In this document: positions 7,788-16,366 of the stretch, one piece after another
How the letters are laid out: each line of letters begins with the position of its first letter
Position numbering within the stretch: the stretch's first letter is position 1
Assembly (NCBI GenBank): GCA_025061245.1
Contig: JANZKD010000004.1
Coordinates: 1-27,855, forward strand
DNA: 27,855 bases
Direction of reading: 5' to 3'
From: Candidatus Culexmicrobium profundum
Lineage (GTDB): Archaea > Thermoproteota > Methanomethylicia > Culexarchaeales > Culexmicrobiaceae
Program-made: the position numbers and the translations under genes
Notes under the pieces: model-generated
Databases searched by the model: none
Seen by the model: the letters and a program-made list of their open reading frames with translations, nothing else
What the model was told of the DNA's origin: nothing

Positions 7788-8564
7788 TTGGCTTATCTAA
7801 AAAATATTGTAGGGTTAGCGCTTCTAGCGTTGATAATGGTTTTCTATGTGATAACTTATTGGTTAATTACTAGGAAGAAGGTGATGCCTAAATTTCGAAC
7901 TCTTCCGGGACTTTTAGCATTAGACGAAATAGTGGGTAGAGCTACAGAGATGGGTAGACCAGTTCTACATTCTACTGGTAGAGGTGCTCTTTATTCTTCT
8001 GGGGTTGGTACAACGTTAGCTAGCTTCGTTATTTATGGTGAAGTAGCACGTAGATGTGCTAAAATGAAGACTGAGTTAATTACAGCTATAGGAACTGCTG
8101 AACATATTCCTATAATTCAATCTATTGCAGAGAATGCTTATAGAAGCGAGAATGCACTGGAGGAATTAAAGTATGAAAACTTTGTATTTGTTGGCGGAAG
8201 TCAGTCTTCAAGTAACGCAAGAATATTTGCTCTTCTAGAACAGAGAAAGCCTGCCTCATTCATAGTTACTGGTGGTTATGGTGCAGATTTATGCACCTTG
8301 GGTGGAGCGGGACGTGCAGCAGGTTGCCTGTCCCTATGTGGAACAACTAATACATATCAGTATCCTTATGCAGTTGCAGCCTATGATTATTGGTTGATAG
8401 GAGAAGATTTCTTAGCTACTGCTGCAGCTATAAGTAAGGATCCACCGCAGGTAGCCAATATTTGGGCAGGAGACCTCTTCAGATTTCTACTAGTTGGATT
8501 GATTGTCATCGGCGTGGTATTGGCTTGGCTAGGATTCAACATTTCGGAGTATCTTACAATATAG
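7788..8564 (+). CDS. DUF6754 membrane-anchored protein (operon gene A)
   Basis: A protein of 258 residues with one helix at each end (about 7-27 and 230-252) around a soluble alpha/beta domain. The domain opens with LPGLLALDEIVGRATEMGRP, which I recognise as the DUF6754 signature. It continues with a Rossmann-like run including ELITAIGT, FVFVGGSQSSSNARIFALLE and SFIVTGGYGADL, then CGTTNTYQYPYAVAAYDYWLIGE kept in related proteins. The arginines and lysines after helix 1 (TRKKVMPKFR) place the domain in the cytoplasm. TTG start is supported by GAGGG 7 bases away. First gene of a four-gene operon; its stop overlaps the ribosome site of the next. The glycine-rich loops could bind a nucleotide or other small ligand, but no catalytic motif is evident. 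Confidence 0.75.
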   Translation: MAYLKNIVGLALLALIMVFYVITYWLITRKKVMPKFRTLPGLLALDEIVGRATEMGRPVLHSTGRGALYSSGVGTTLASFVIYGEVARRCAKMKTELITAIGTAEHIPIIQSIAENAYRSENALEELKYENFVFVGGSQSSSNARIFALLEQRKPASFIVTGGYGADLCTLGGAGRAAGCLSLCGTTNTYQYPYAVAAYDYWLIGEDFLATAAAISKDPPQVANIWAGDLFRFLLVGLIVIGVVLAWLGFNISEYLTI

Positions 8565-8577
8565 GAGGTGAAGTGAA

Positions 8578-9225
8578 ATGGGTGGCATAAGTGTTTTGAG
8601 GAAAAGAGAAATTCCTATGGCAATTATATTCATAATTTCAATGATATTTGTTGTCCAATATTATGTTAAGGGTGTTGAGCCACTAGATACTTTAACAAAT
8701 ACATTGGGTAATTGGGCGATAATATTTTCAGCATTAGCAATGGGTATTGGACTTATAAACTTAATAATAATTCATGGACGTAAAGTCATGGATAGGAAAG
8801 GAGAATGGTACTTTGATGCATGGTTAATATTAATTATGCTTGTAACCTTTGGACTTGGTGCTATAGGAGGAACTGAGGATCCATATTATTCATTCATATT
8901 CAATAATGTTTACCAAGCACTTTCACCAACACTTTTCAGCTTCGCATACCTTTATATGTGCACTATTGCAGTTCAAGCTTTTCGTGTAATGAATTGGGAT
9001 GCAGGATTACTTATGCTTGCTGGAGTTCTAACCATGATTGCAAACATACCTATGGTACAAGTACAGACTGGATTGTTTGTTGAATTGAAGAACTGGATAT
9101 TTGCAGTTCCAGCTAGAGGAGTTTTCACTGCTTTTAGAATAAGCTTAGCCTTAGGCTTCGTCTTAATAGGCATTCGAGTGATACTGGGCGTAGAACGTGG
9201 ATATTTAGGTGTTGAGGAGGCGTGA
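8578..9225 (+). CDS. Polytopic membrane protein (DUF6754 operon gene B)
   Basis: I do not recognise the family. It has 215 residues and six hydrophobic helices (about 13-31, 46-65, 80-98, 115-135, 142-162, 175-205), with few charged residues inside them. It has no large soluble domain, so it should work as a membrane partner. The upstream GGAGGTGA at 8564-8571 is a full match to the archaeal ribosome site and overlaps the stop of gene A, implying strong coupled translation. A short polar loop with GGTEDPYYSF between helices 3 and 4 is the most distinctive soluble part. Confidence 0.75.
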   Translation: MGGISVLRKREIPMAIIFIISMIFVVQYYVKGVEPLDTLTNTLGNWAIIFSALAMGIGLINLIIIHGRKVMDRKGEWYFDAWLILIMLVTFGLGAIGGTEDPYYSFIFNNVYQALSPTLFSFAYLYMCTIAVQAFRVMNWDAGLLMLAGVLTMIANIPMVQVQTGLFVELKNWIFAVPARGVFTAFRISLALGFVLIGIRVILGVERGYLGVEEA

Positions 9226-9228
9226 AAA

Positions 9229-10083
9229 ATGGAGATGCAAGAACAAATTAAAAAACTGTTAACAAATAAGACCTTCGTTCAGGGGATGCTCATTATTCTT
9301 CTGATCATTCCCTTGGCACGTCCCTTGGGTTTACCCATCAGAATAGATCAACACTCAATAAACTTCTACAATATCATTGAAAACTTAGAACCTGGGACTA
9401 AAATATTATTCAACTATATACCTCCAGTGGTTCTCATGGGAGATTTAGTTCCCCAATCAATTCCAGTGATATATCATTTATTTTCAATTGCCAAGGAGAG
9501 GAATATAAAAATATACTTTGTTGGCTTGAGTGTCGCAGACGGAATATTGCAGTTGCTCGACACTGAGGTTTTTGGTACCATTGGTAAACCTGAAGATTAT
9601 GGACTGAAGTATGGTGAGGATTGGTGTAACTTAGGGTTTGTAGCTGGAGGCGATATTGCCTGGTCTACATTTGCTCAAAACATTCGTGCTTCAATACAAT
9701 ATGATAGGTATGGAAATCCAATAGATAGTCTTCCTATGATGCAAGGAGTAAACTCTGTAGCTGATTTCGACCTCATCATTAATTGTGGTGAATATAACAC
9801 TATGATAGTTCGACATTGGGGGACACCATATAATAAACCGATATTAGTGCTTTGCTTAACTGGTGCAGTAGTTCAAGATGTAGAGCCATTCTATAGAGCA
9901 GGACAAATTAAAGAATACTTGGCAGGAGTTAGAGCTGCAGCAGATTATGAGAAACTAGTTAACCGACCTGGTAGAGCAATTGCTAGCTTAGATGCAATTT
10001 CTATTTCACACATATTTCTAATTGCACTCATCATAATAGGGAATATCCTCTATGTAATGGAGCGAGCGAGTGGGAGGGAGTGA
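9229..10083 (+). CDS. Double-anchored protein with unknown alpha/beta domain (operon gene C)
   Basis: I do not recognise the family. It has 284 residues with an N-terminal helix (about 18-36) and a C-terminal helix (about 256-276) around a 200-residue alpha/beta domain. Notable stretches are PPVVLMGDLVPQSIPVIYHL, IKIYFVGLS, NLGFVAGGDIAWSTFAQ, DLIINCGEYNTMIVRHWG and KPILVLCLTG. The helix-domain-helix layout and the order of glycine turns echo gene A, and distant kinship is possible. The basic N-terminus and basic C-terminal tail suggest both ends are inside, so the domain may lie outside the cell, opposite to that of gene A. GAGGAGG lies 8 bases before the ATG; three bases separate it from gene B. 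Confidence 0.75.
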   Translation: MEMQEQIKKLLTNKTFVQGMLIILLIIPLARPLGLPIRIDQHSINFYNIIENLEPGTKILFNYIPPVVLMGDLVPQSIPVIYHLFSIAKERNIKIYFVGLSVADGILQLLDTEVFGTIGKPEDYGLKYGEDWCNLGFVAGGDIAWSTFAQNIRASIQYDRYGNPIDSLPMMQGVNSVADFDLIINCGEYNTMIVRHWGTPYNKPILVLCLTGAVVQDVEPFYRAGQIKEYLAGVRAAADYEKLVNRPGRAIASLDAISISHIFLIALIIIGNILYVMERASGRE

Positions 10084-10084
10084 G

Positions 10085-10705
10085 ATGGTTTCACAGGATC
10101 CTGGAGTTTGGGTTGCAGCATTATTCATAATGATGGGATATAGCATTGTAGTTAAAGACAACCCATTTTATAGATTTGCTGAGAGAACATTGGTCGGTGT
10201 AACTGCAGGGGTTTTAGCTGTTCAAGGTTTAGAAAATGTTAAGAAACTTGCCATTACTCCTCTCATGCAGGGTGAGATTATAAATATAGTTCCAATCCTC
10301 ATAGGTTTACTAGTGTTCTTCAGGATCTCAAGGAAGTATGCATATATTAGCAGAATCCCCTTGTCAATGATGCTTGGATCAGGTATAGCTGTAGGTATGG
10401 TTAGATCTATTCCTGCAGAAATAATTGGTCAAGTAAAAGGTCTATTTTCACCCATTCCTGCAGGAGCAACACCAATAGACTATTTAAATCTAGTACTTGT
10501 CCCATTATTTGTTATATGCACATTATTATACTTCACATATACTAAGGAACATACTGGAACTCTAGGCATATTAACGAAGATTGGTAGATATGCTATCGCA
10601 TTTGGTTTAGGAGCAAATTTCGGTAACATGGTTATGACCAGAACAAACTATGTTATTCGACCCCTGCAAATTATACTCTATAAATGGCTGGGAATCAAAG
10701 TTTAG
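10085..10705 (+). CDS. Polytopic membrane protein (DUF6754 operon gene D)
   Basis: Family not recognised. It has 206 residues and about six helices, similar in size and helix number to gene B. Short conserved-looking polar turns are NPFYRFAERTLVG near the start and TRTNYVIRP near the end. ATG 10085 is chosen because GGAGGG lies 6 bases upstream; the in-frame GTG at 10070 would overlap gene C by 14 bases and has a poorer site. The stop of gene C (10081-10083) lies one base before this ATG, so the four genes are almost certainly one transcript. Confidence 0.75.
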   Translation: MVSQDPGVWVAALFIMMGYSIVVKDNPFYRFAERTLVGVTAGVLAVQGLENVKKLAITPLMQGEIINIVPILIGLLVFFRISRKYAYISRIPLSMMLGSGIAVGMVRSIPAEIIGQVKGLFSPIPAGATPIDYLNLVLVPLFVICTLLYFTYTKEHTGTLGILTKIGRYAIAFGLGANFGNMVMTRTNYVIRPLQIILYKWLGIKV

Positions 10706-10735
10706 TCTACAGTAATTTCAATAGTATCCCCCTCA

Positions 10736-10757
10736 TTTTTCTTAAATAAAAAGAAGG
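10736..10757. terminator. Shared terminator region between convergent units
   Basis: A T-run TTTTTCTT on the plus strand (after operon gene D) directly abuts AAATAAAAAG, a T-run on the minus strand (after the amidohydrolase). T-runs are the usual archaeal termination signal. Confidence 0.4.
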
Positions 10758-10777
10758 AAAATAGAAGAAAATATCGT

Positions 10778-12004
10778 TTAAGGATACCTCTTAATGCCAT
10801 TTATAAATACTGTTTCAACTTTACTTAATGGTTCTAGAGGATCATCACTAAATATTACGATATCTGCATCTTTCCCAGCTTCTATACTTCCAACTCTATG
10901 AGCCACTCCCAAGATTTCAGCTGCATTTATAGTTATAGTTTTTAAAGCTTCCCACCAATTTAATCCTTCTCTAGCTGCGATAGCTGCATGATACGTTAGG
11001 TATTCTATTGGTCTAGTAGGATGATCAGAAGTTATTGCAACTTTCACACCTTTCTCTACGAGTTTTGCAGGTGTATCTGGAGATAGTTTTTCAAGTTCAA
11101 AAATACTTTTGCCATGCATTATTGGGCCAAATACTACTGGTATATTTCGTTTGGCAATTTCCTCTGCCAAAACTACTGATTCTGTTGCATGATCTAGAAT
11201 TAAATCAAATTTAAATTCTTCAGCTAATCTAATAGCAGTATATATGTCATCTGCTCGATAGGCGTGGATTCTAGCTGGATATTCTCTTCTTAAGAGGGCT
11301 GATAATGCTTCCATTTCTAAATCGATTTCAACGTCAATTGAAGAATTATTCTTTGCTTTTTCAATTTTCAGTTGATAATATTTAGCTTTTGTCAAGTATG
11401 TTCTTATTAATGAAGCTACACCCATTCTAGTTGATGGCATTTTAAGTTGATTTTCTGATGGACTGAAGGTTTTCTTTGGACGATCACCTAACCCCATCTT
11501 CATACATGCTGGGTGCCTTAATACCATTTCATCTACTGTTTTGCCAAAGCATTTTACTACAGTGCCTTGTCCTGCAATAACATTTAGTTTTTCACGTGGA
11601 CCTGATAAACTTCCAGGCAGAATCATTGCGGTTGTTACTCCACCTTTCAAAGCTGTTTTAAAACCTGGATCTTGTGGATTTATACCATCTAGTGCTCTTA
11701 TTGCAGGAGTTACTGGGTTTGTTGATTCGTTTCCCTCGTTTCTTGGGTATCCAGCCCTTAAAGGTATTATTCCTAAATGAGTATGTGCATCTATTAAGCC
11801 AGGAGTCACAAATTTTCCTTCGGCATCAAATACTTCAAAGCCGAATGGAATTTTTATGTCCTTACCTACTGCGATTATTTTAGAATTCTTTATCAGTATT
11901 GTTCCTTTGTCAATTATTCCTAAAGAGCTCATTGTCAGTATTTTTCCATTAATTATTGCAAAATGGTTATTTTCTATTTTCAAGGTTTTCAATCTCCTTT
12001 CCAT
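10778..12004 (-). CDS. Amidohydrolase, imidazolonepropionase-like (copy 1)
   Basis: Up to 408 residues. A small beta-sandwich (20-65, INGKILTMSSLGIIDKG) leads into a metal-dependent TIM barrel with VTPGLIDAHTHLG giving H74 and H76. Barrel residues follow in IHAYRADDI, DHATES and ITSDHPT, placing the later His ligands and the catalytic Asp. The C-terminal block AAEILGVAHRVGSIEAGKDADIVIF is the standard closing strand set. The family hydrolyses cyclic amides or related C-N bonds. It is a tandem paralog of the gene at 11967-13136, overlapping it by 38 bases if ATG 12004 is used. TTG at 11983 behind AGGAG is another possible start, giving about 401 residues. Substrate is unknown. Confidence 0.88.
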   Translation of the reverse strand: MERRLKTLKIENNHFAIINGKILTMSSLGIIDKGTILIKNSKIIAVGKDIKIPFGFEVFDAEGKFVTPGLIDAHTHLGIIPLRAGYPRNEGNESTNPVTPAIRALDGINPQDPGFKTALKGGVTTAMILPGSLSGPREKLNVIAGQGTVVKCFGKTVDEMVLRHPACMKMGLGDRPKKTFSPSENQLKMPSTRMGVASLIRTYLTKAKYYQLKIEKAKNNSSIDVEIDLEMEALSALLRREYPARIHAYRADDIYTAIRLAEEFKFDLILDHATESVVLAEEIAKRNIPVVFGPIMHGKSIFELEKLSPDTPAKLVEKGVKVAITSDHPTRPIEYLTYHAAIAAREGLNWWEALKTITINAAEILGVAHRVGSIEAGKDADIVIFSDDPLEPLSKVETVFINGIKRYP

Positions 12005-13136
12005 TAATAAAGACTTTTTCCACCTTACTTCTCCATTTAAGCGGGTGATCTGAGAAAATAACTAAATCAGCGTCTTTTCCAACCTCTATGCTTCCTACTC
12101 TATGATCCACACCTATAATTTCTGCTGCGTTAATGGTAATCGCCTTTAAAGCTTCCCATTCATCCATGCCAGCTCTAACAACTGCAGCTGCTAGAAGAGG
12201 TAAATGTTGAGTTGGAAAAACTGCAGGTCCATCTGATTGTAATGCAATTTTAACTCCAGCTTTATGTAATATAACTGCAATTTCAGGAGACCAATCTATG
12301 TCTGGATGAAAATTTGGATAGATTATGGGGCCCAAGACTACGGGAACTTTCCTCTTGGCTAGTTCCTCTGCAACTACGTGTGCTTCAAATCCATGTGCAA
12401 TACACCAGTTGAAGCCAAATTCATCCGCGATTCTAGCGAAAGTCATGATATCGTCAGCTCGACTCACATGAACATGTGCAGGAATCTTTCTCTGTAGAAC
12501 TAATGCAAGATATTCAAAACCTATATTTGGTTCAGGGGGTTCTTTTTCAGGGTTTTCTTCAGCTTTTCTCTTCTTTTTCAAATAATTGATTGTTTTAATT
12601 AGTGTATTTCGTAAAATGGCGGCTGTACCCATGCGAGTTGCTGGATAAGGTATGTCCGAAGATGGGCGGGGAAATTTTCTTCCAAATGCCATCTTCATTG
12701 CAGCTGGATCTAAAAGGATCATATCGCTGATTGTTTTCCCCACTGTTTTGAGAACAGCAGCAGTACCACTTATGACGTTGGCGCTTCCTGGGGTACAGAA
12801 AATAGTTGTAACTCCTGCTTTAGCAGCTGTCTGAAATCCTTCATCTAAAGGGTTAACTCCATCAATCATTCTGACGTGTGGAGTTACGGGGCTAGTCCAT
12901 TCATTATTGTCGAAAGGGGGGTCTTCAGCTTCTGCGTGACCACCAATATGGTTATGAGCATCTATCATTCCTGGAAACACTATTTTCCCTTGTACATCGA
13001 TTTTCTCAGCTTCATCGGGAATTTTGATTTTTCTTCCAACGCCAACAATTTTTCCTTCATTGACAAGCACTATACCCTCTTTTATAATGCCCATTTTACT
13101 CATGGTAAAAATGGTTCCATTAACTAAAGCAAACAA
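11967..13136 (-). CDS. Amidohydrolase, imidazolonepropionase-like (copy 2)
   Basis: A protein of 389 residues with the same domain order as its downstream paralog: beta-sandwich start FALVNGTIFTMSKMGIIKEG, barrel motif PGMIDAHNHIGGH with H61 and H63, further ligands in AHVHVSRADDI and CIAHGFEAH, and Asp in LQSDGP. It has a lysine/glutamate-rich insert near residues 185-200 (KKKRKAEENPEKEPPEP), a likely surface loop. TTG 13136 is the start, with AGGTGAT 4-5 bases ahead and a TATA box at 13167-13176. The two copies diverge at active-site neighbours, suggesting different but related substrates. Confidence 0.88.
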   Translation of the reverse strand: MFALVNGTIFTMSKMGIIKEGIVLVNEGKIVGVGRKIKIPDEAEKIDVQGKIVFPGMIDAHNHIGGHAEAEDPPFDNNEWTSPVTPHVRMIDGVNPLDEGFQTAAKAGVTTIFCTPGSANVISGTAAVLKTVGKTISDMILLDPAAMKMAFGRKFPRPSSDIPYPATRMGTAAILRNTLIKTINYLKKKRKAEENPEKEPPEPNIGFEYLALVLQRKIPAHVHVSRADDIMTFARIADEFGFNWCIAHGFEAHVVAEELAKRKVPVVLGPIIYPNFHPDIDWSPEIAVILHKAGVKIALQSDGPAVFPTQHLPLLAAAVVRAGMDEWEALKAITINAAEIIGVDHRVGSIEVGKDADLVIFSDHPLKWRSKVEKVFINGKEIENLENRK

Positions 13137-13166
13137 GAAATCACCTTTAGCCCATATCTTTTAGAT

Positions 13167-13176
13167 ATTATTTAAC
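13167..13176 (-). promoter_or_regulatory. TATA box for the amidohydrolase pair
   Basis: GTTAAATAAT on the minus strand, about 26 bases before an expected start near 13146, just ahead of the GGTGA site of the gene starting at 13136. Suggests the two amidohydrolases have their own promoter. Confidence 0.45.
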
Positions 13177-13252
13177 TCTAACCAATTGGAGGGTAATGAA
13201 ATAATTCAATTGTATTAAAATACATAGCTAGCTATGAGAAATATTGGAGAAG

Positions 13253-14353
13253 CTATATTTTTGAAGCTAGTTTTTCCACAGGAATGTAGTCATAATTGAA
13301 GCCAAAATATTTCGGACCAAGAACTTTAAGTCCTCTAGGTGTTCTCCATATTTCTGGTGCTGGCGCTGCAATTACAGTTACCCTCATATCTTTCTTAATT
13401 TTACTGTTGATTACTCCGTATCCATTTTTGTCAATCATTACTATTAAGTCTGGTGGCATGACAATTGGGTCATCATCTTTCCAGGCAATAATATTCTCAT
13501 TTTTAACCCATATCTTTAATTCATGTCCTTTATGTTCATTGACACCCTCAATAAGTATATTTCCAATAAGAAAGCCTGATTGTTCTCTTAGGTTATGATT
13601 GGTGACTTTTCCTTCAAAAATGACGAAACCATTAAGTTTTTCAGCAATTAGTGATGCTATATGGAGGCCTTTATTTTTAGCATAAAAAACAGTTTCTCCT
13701 AACATAATAGCCCTACTTATGCTTCCAGTGACAGCTACTTTTGAAGCTATACTGGCTGTAACTGGACTATCAATTACAAATATTGACCCTGAAGATTGAG
13801 CTGCAATTGCCCTTACTATAGCTTCATAGCTTTCTATGTTGGCATATTCTCTAAATATTAGAAGATTTCCATCAACAGTAGCTATGATACTGGGGCATAG
13901 AGGTATATTATTGATGTAATATGTGCTATGAACTAATTCTGGTACACTTCTCCCAGCATGGTCGCCATCTACTAAGGGTAATCCCAGAATTGCACCTAAA
14001 TGAAGAGCTATGGCAGTGTTTCCTCCTCCTATTTCAGTTGCAATCACAGCAGAGATATTCTCTTTAATGATTCCTTCGAGAAGTTTAAGTGCTTTGATCA
14101 TAACTTTGGTGGAAAATCTCTTTGTCTCTTTTGGTCTTTTACTTGGTGCAGGCATGCTCCCTGCATAATAGGGAGTAGCAAGATACGAGTCATAATCTAA
14201 TTCGTTGAAAGTACATATTTTAGGCTCAAGTCCAGCATTTAAATCTTCTATTAGTATGTGCATACCTGTTTCAGGATTTCCTCCTCCGCCAACCCCGAGA
14301 ATAGTGGCACCAATTATTAAATGTTTGATGTCAGAGATGTTTAAGGTGTGCAT
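13253..14353 (-). CDS. DUF917 (S-methyl thiohydantoin desulfurase-like) protein
   Basis: A protein of 366 residues. The N-terminal glycine-rich turn GVGGGGNPETG (20-30) and the overall order, with IATEIGGGNTAIALHLG then LPLVDGDHAGRSVPELV, match DUF917. That family is commonly found beside hydantoinases and is now linked to thiohydantoin desulfurisation. The C-terminal part contains EGKVTNHNLREQSGF and IVMIDKNGYGVIN, also typical. ATG 14353 has AGGAG 7 bases upstream. It lies 116 bases before the two amidohydrolases on the same strand, which supports a shared role in breakdown of a cyclic amide such as a hydantoin. The link is contextual only. Confidence 0.8.
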   Translation of the reverse strand: MHTLNISDIKHLIIGATILGVGGGGNPETGMHILIEDLNAGLEPKICTFNELDYDSYLATPYYAGSMPAPSKRPKETKRFSTKVMIKALKLLEGIIKENISAVIATEIGGGNTAIALHLGAILGLPLVDGDHAGRSVPELVHSTYYINNIPLCPSIIATVDGNLLIFREYANIESYEAIVRAIAAQSSGSIFVIDSPVTASIASKVAVTGSISRAIMLGETVFYAKNKGLHIASLIAEKLNGFVIFEGKVTNHNLREQSGFLIGNILIEGVNEHKGHELKIWVKNENIIAWKDDDPIVMPPDLIVMIDKNGYGVINSKIKKDMRVTVIAAPAPEIWRTPRGLKVLGPKYFGFNYDYIPVEKLASKI

Positions 14354-14515
14354 AATTTCTCTCCTTTAAATAACTGTATTAAAGGATATGTAAAGAGTTT
14401 ATGCAGATCGAGGATTATGTCTTCTTCTATTAAAATTTAGATATTTACTGATGAAAACTCTAGTGTGAGTAGAGTTATTTGCTTTGAACAATAATATTTT
14501 GTTGGGTGTTAAGTA

Positions 14516-16366
14516 GTGATTTCCTTTAGTTCTGATGCTCTCAGTTTAAGGAGAAATACTAGGCAAGTTTTAAGAGTTTTTGAAGATAGAATTAGGAAAG
14601 CGAGTGGTTTAAAGTTTCTTGTTGACTTCTTTAAGTGTCTACGTACTGAGGATAAAGAATTTGGAAAATTCTTTGATGATGGTGTTTTTAGAGTTATCGG
14701 AATTGATGGGTCTATGTGTGTTGAAGAGCGTTTAGAATTGCTCTTAATTTATGTTTGTGCTGCTGGTTATTATGGGAAAATTTACGTTAATGATGGAGTG
14801 TTAAAAGTTGATGCTAGTGGTGCTGAAAGAGAAGAGGCTTTGAAAGTTTCCACTAGTGTACCTTTATGGTTGGAGGATTTACCTAATGTTAATCCTTCAT
14901 CGGTTTATGCTTTGACTGATTTTGATGTTAAGCGTAGTATTGAAAGTATTCCTTATGCTTTAATGACTTTATCTGAACTAATTTTAGCTTTGGATAGCGT
15001 TATGAGTGGTGACGTTAAGGTTATTTTTCTTGATAGATTATTGTCAGGTACTTATGGACCTGTTTCTAGAGATTTTAGATTGATGTTAAGGCGTGGCTAT
15101 TCTGTTTTGAATGGATTTAATACTCCTTATGGTAAGGTTTCTATGTTGGATTTGCATTTATCAGGCTTTCTTGGTACTGGTGATGAATTTATTCCCAAGC
15201 GCGGAGTTTATGGGGCTTACGCTTTAATCAAAATGCTTATTGACTTAAAACGTGAAGATAAGGGGATTAGGACAAGTGATGTTGCAGGTTTAATGGGTGT
15301 TTCAGTTAAAGAAGCTAGGGGATTTATTAATAAGGTTAAGAAGTTGGATAGACGTTATGATGGATTATTACTGGACTTGAGTGATAATGATGAGATTTTA
15401 ATGGTTCGTGATGAAGTTGTTGATTATTGGAAACGTGTTTGGTTTGCTACTAGAAAGTTTGCTGATAGAATTTTTAGTGGTGAAGAACATCCATTGATGC
15501 TTGATAACGAAGGGTCTAGATGGATTACTACCCTTGATATTAACACTATAAATGTCTATTTGCTACACAAGATTGTTAGTGATGCTGTTAGCAACCATAA
15601 GCTTGTTATCGGAATTGCTAAAGATACAAGTTCGACTGATATCATTAGATCCGTTTTCCCCATCTACTGTAAGTTTCATGGTAAATCTAGATTGACTAAT
15701 ATTTCACCTCTAACATTTAGAAGTGATAAAGTTTTGCTTTCGATTATTAGTTCATCAATGTATGAATCTATTCCAACTCCTTGGAGAGTTAGGGAGTATG
15801 ATTATTGTTTTGCCACTCTAGTCTATCATGAAGATCCTAAGAGAAGTGATGTTTTTGCTCGTGCTGCTAGAAAAATTATTTTTAGAGAGAAACTTTTTGT
15901 TAGAGGATATTTTCAGCTTAGAAGCTTAGAAGATGACCCTTCTGTTAGGAGTGCTGTTTTTGCTTATGATCGTCCATTTTATCCTGAATTTGACTCGAAT
16001 TTAATTGTTAAGTTTGAATGCTTAGAGGGGAAAAGAACATCGAATATTAAGCCTTTACTAGAAGTTGAAGAGAATAGCTTTATCGGAAATTTAGTTCTTT
16101 ATATCCTTAGTCAATCTGACAATCCATATGTTATTGAAGAGATGGGGCATAATCATTTGTTATTTTTGGCTGACAAACTTGTTAAAGTTATGGCTAAGAG
16201 AGCTAGGGATATGCTTAGAGGAATAGCCGATCTTGATTTAGGGACAATTGCCAGTAAATATAAGGCTTATTTTTCATCTAGAAGATTTAGAGATATTAGA
16301 CGTGAAGCTGAGCATGCCCGTGAAAGGATGGTGAAAAGAAGCTATGGAGAAGAATATTTTGTTTGA
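14516..16366 (+). CDS. nurA: NurA nuclease (large form)
   Basis: NurA is the nuclease partner of the HerA helicase in DNA end resection. Here it has 616 residues, against roughly 340-450 for the usual archaeal protein. The first active-site block is VIGIDGSM with D64. FLDRLLSG (D173) and VIGIAKDTSST (about 361-372) supply further expected motifs, and EEMGHNHLLFLAD near 540-553 resembles the closing motif. The extra length includes a helix-turn-helix-like insert (about 245-285, TSDVAGLMGVSVKEARGFIN), which could contact DNA or a partner. GTG 14516 follows GGGTG. The last 23 bases overlap herA, so the products are made together. The identity rests on motifs plus the herA overlap. Confidence 0.8.
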   Translation: MISFSSDALSLRRNTRQVLRVFEDRIRKASGLKFLVDFFKCLRTEDKEFGKFFDDGVFRVIGIDGSMCVEERLELLLIYVCAAGYYGKIYVNDGVLKVDASGAEREEALKVSTSVPLWLEDLPNVNPSSVYALTDFDVKRSIESIPYALMTLSELILALDSVMSGDVKVIFLDRLLSGTYGPVSRDFRLMLRRGYSVLNGFNTPYGKVSMLDLHLSGFLGTGDEFIPKRGVYGAYALIKMLIDLKREDKGIRTSDVAGLMGVSVKEARGFINKVKKLDRRYDGLLLDLSDNDEILMVRDEVVDYWKRVWFATRKFADRIFSGEEHPLMLDNEGSRWITTLDINTINVYLLHKIVSDAVSNHKLVIGIAKDTSSTDIIRSVFPIYCKFHGKSRLTNISPLTFRSDKVLLSIISSSMYESIPTPWRVREYDYCFATLVYHEDPKRSDVFARAARKIIFREKLFVRGYFQLRSLEDDPSVRSAVFAYDRPFYPEFDSNLIVKFECLEGKRTSNIKPLLEVEENSFIGNLVLYILSQSDNPYVIEEMGHNHLLFLADKLVKVMAKRARDMLRGIADLDLGTIASKYKAYFSSRRFRDIRREAEHARERMVKRSYGEEYFV

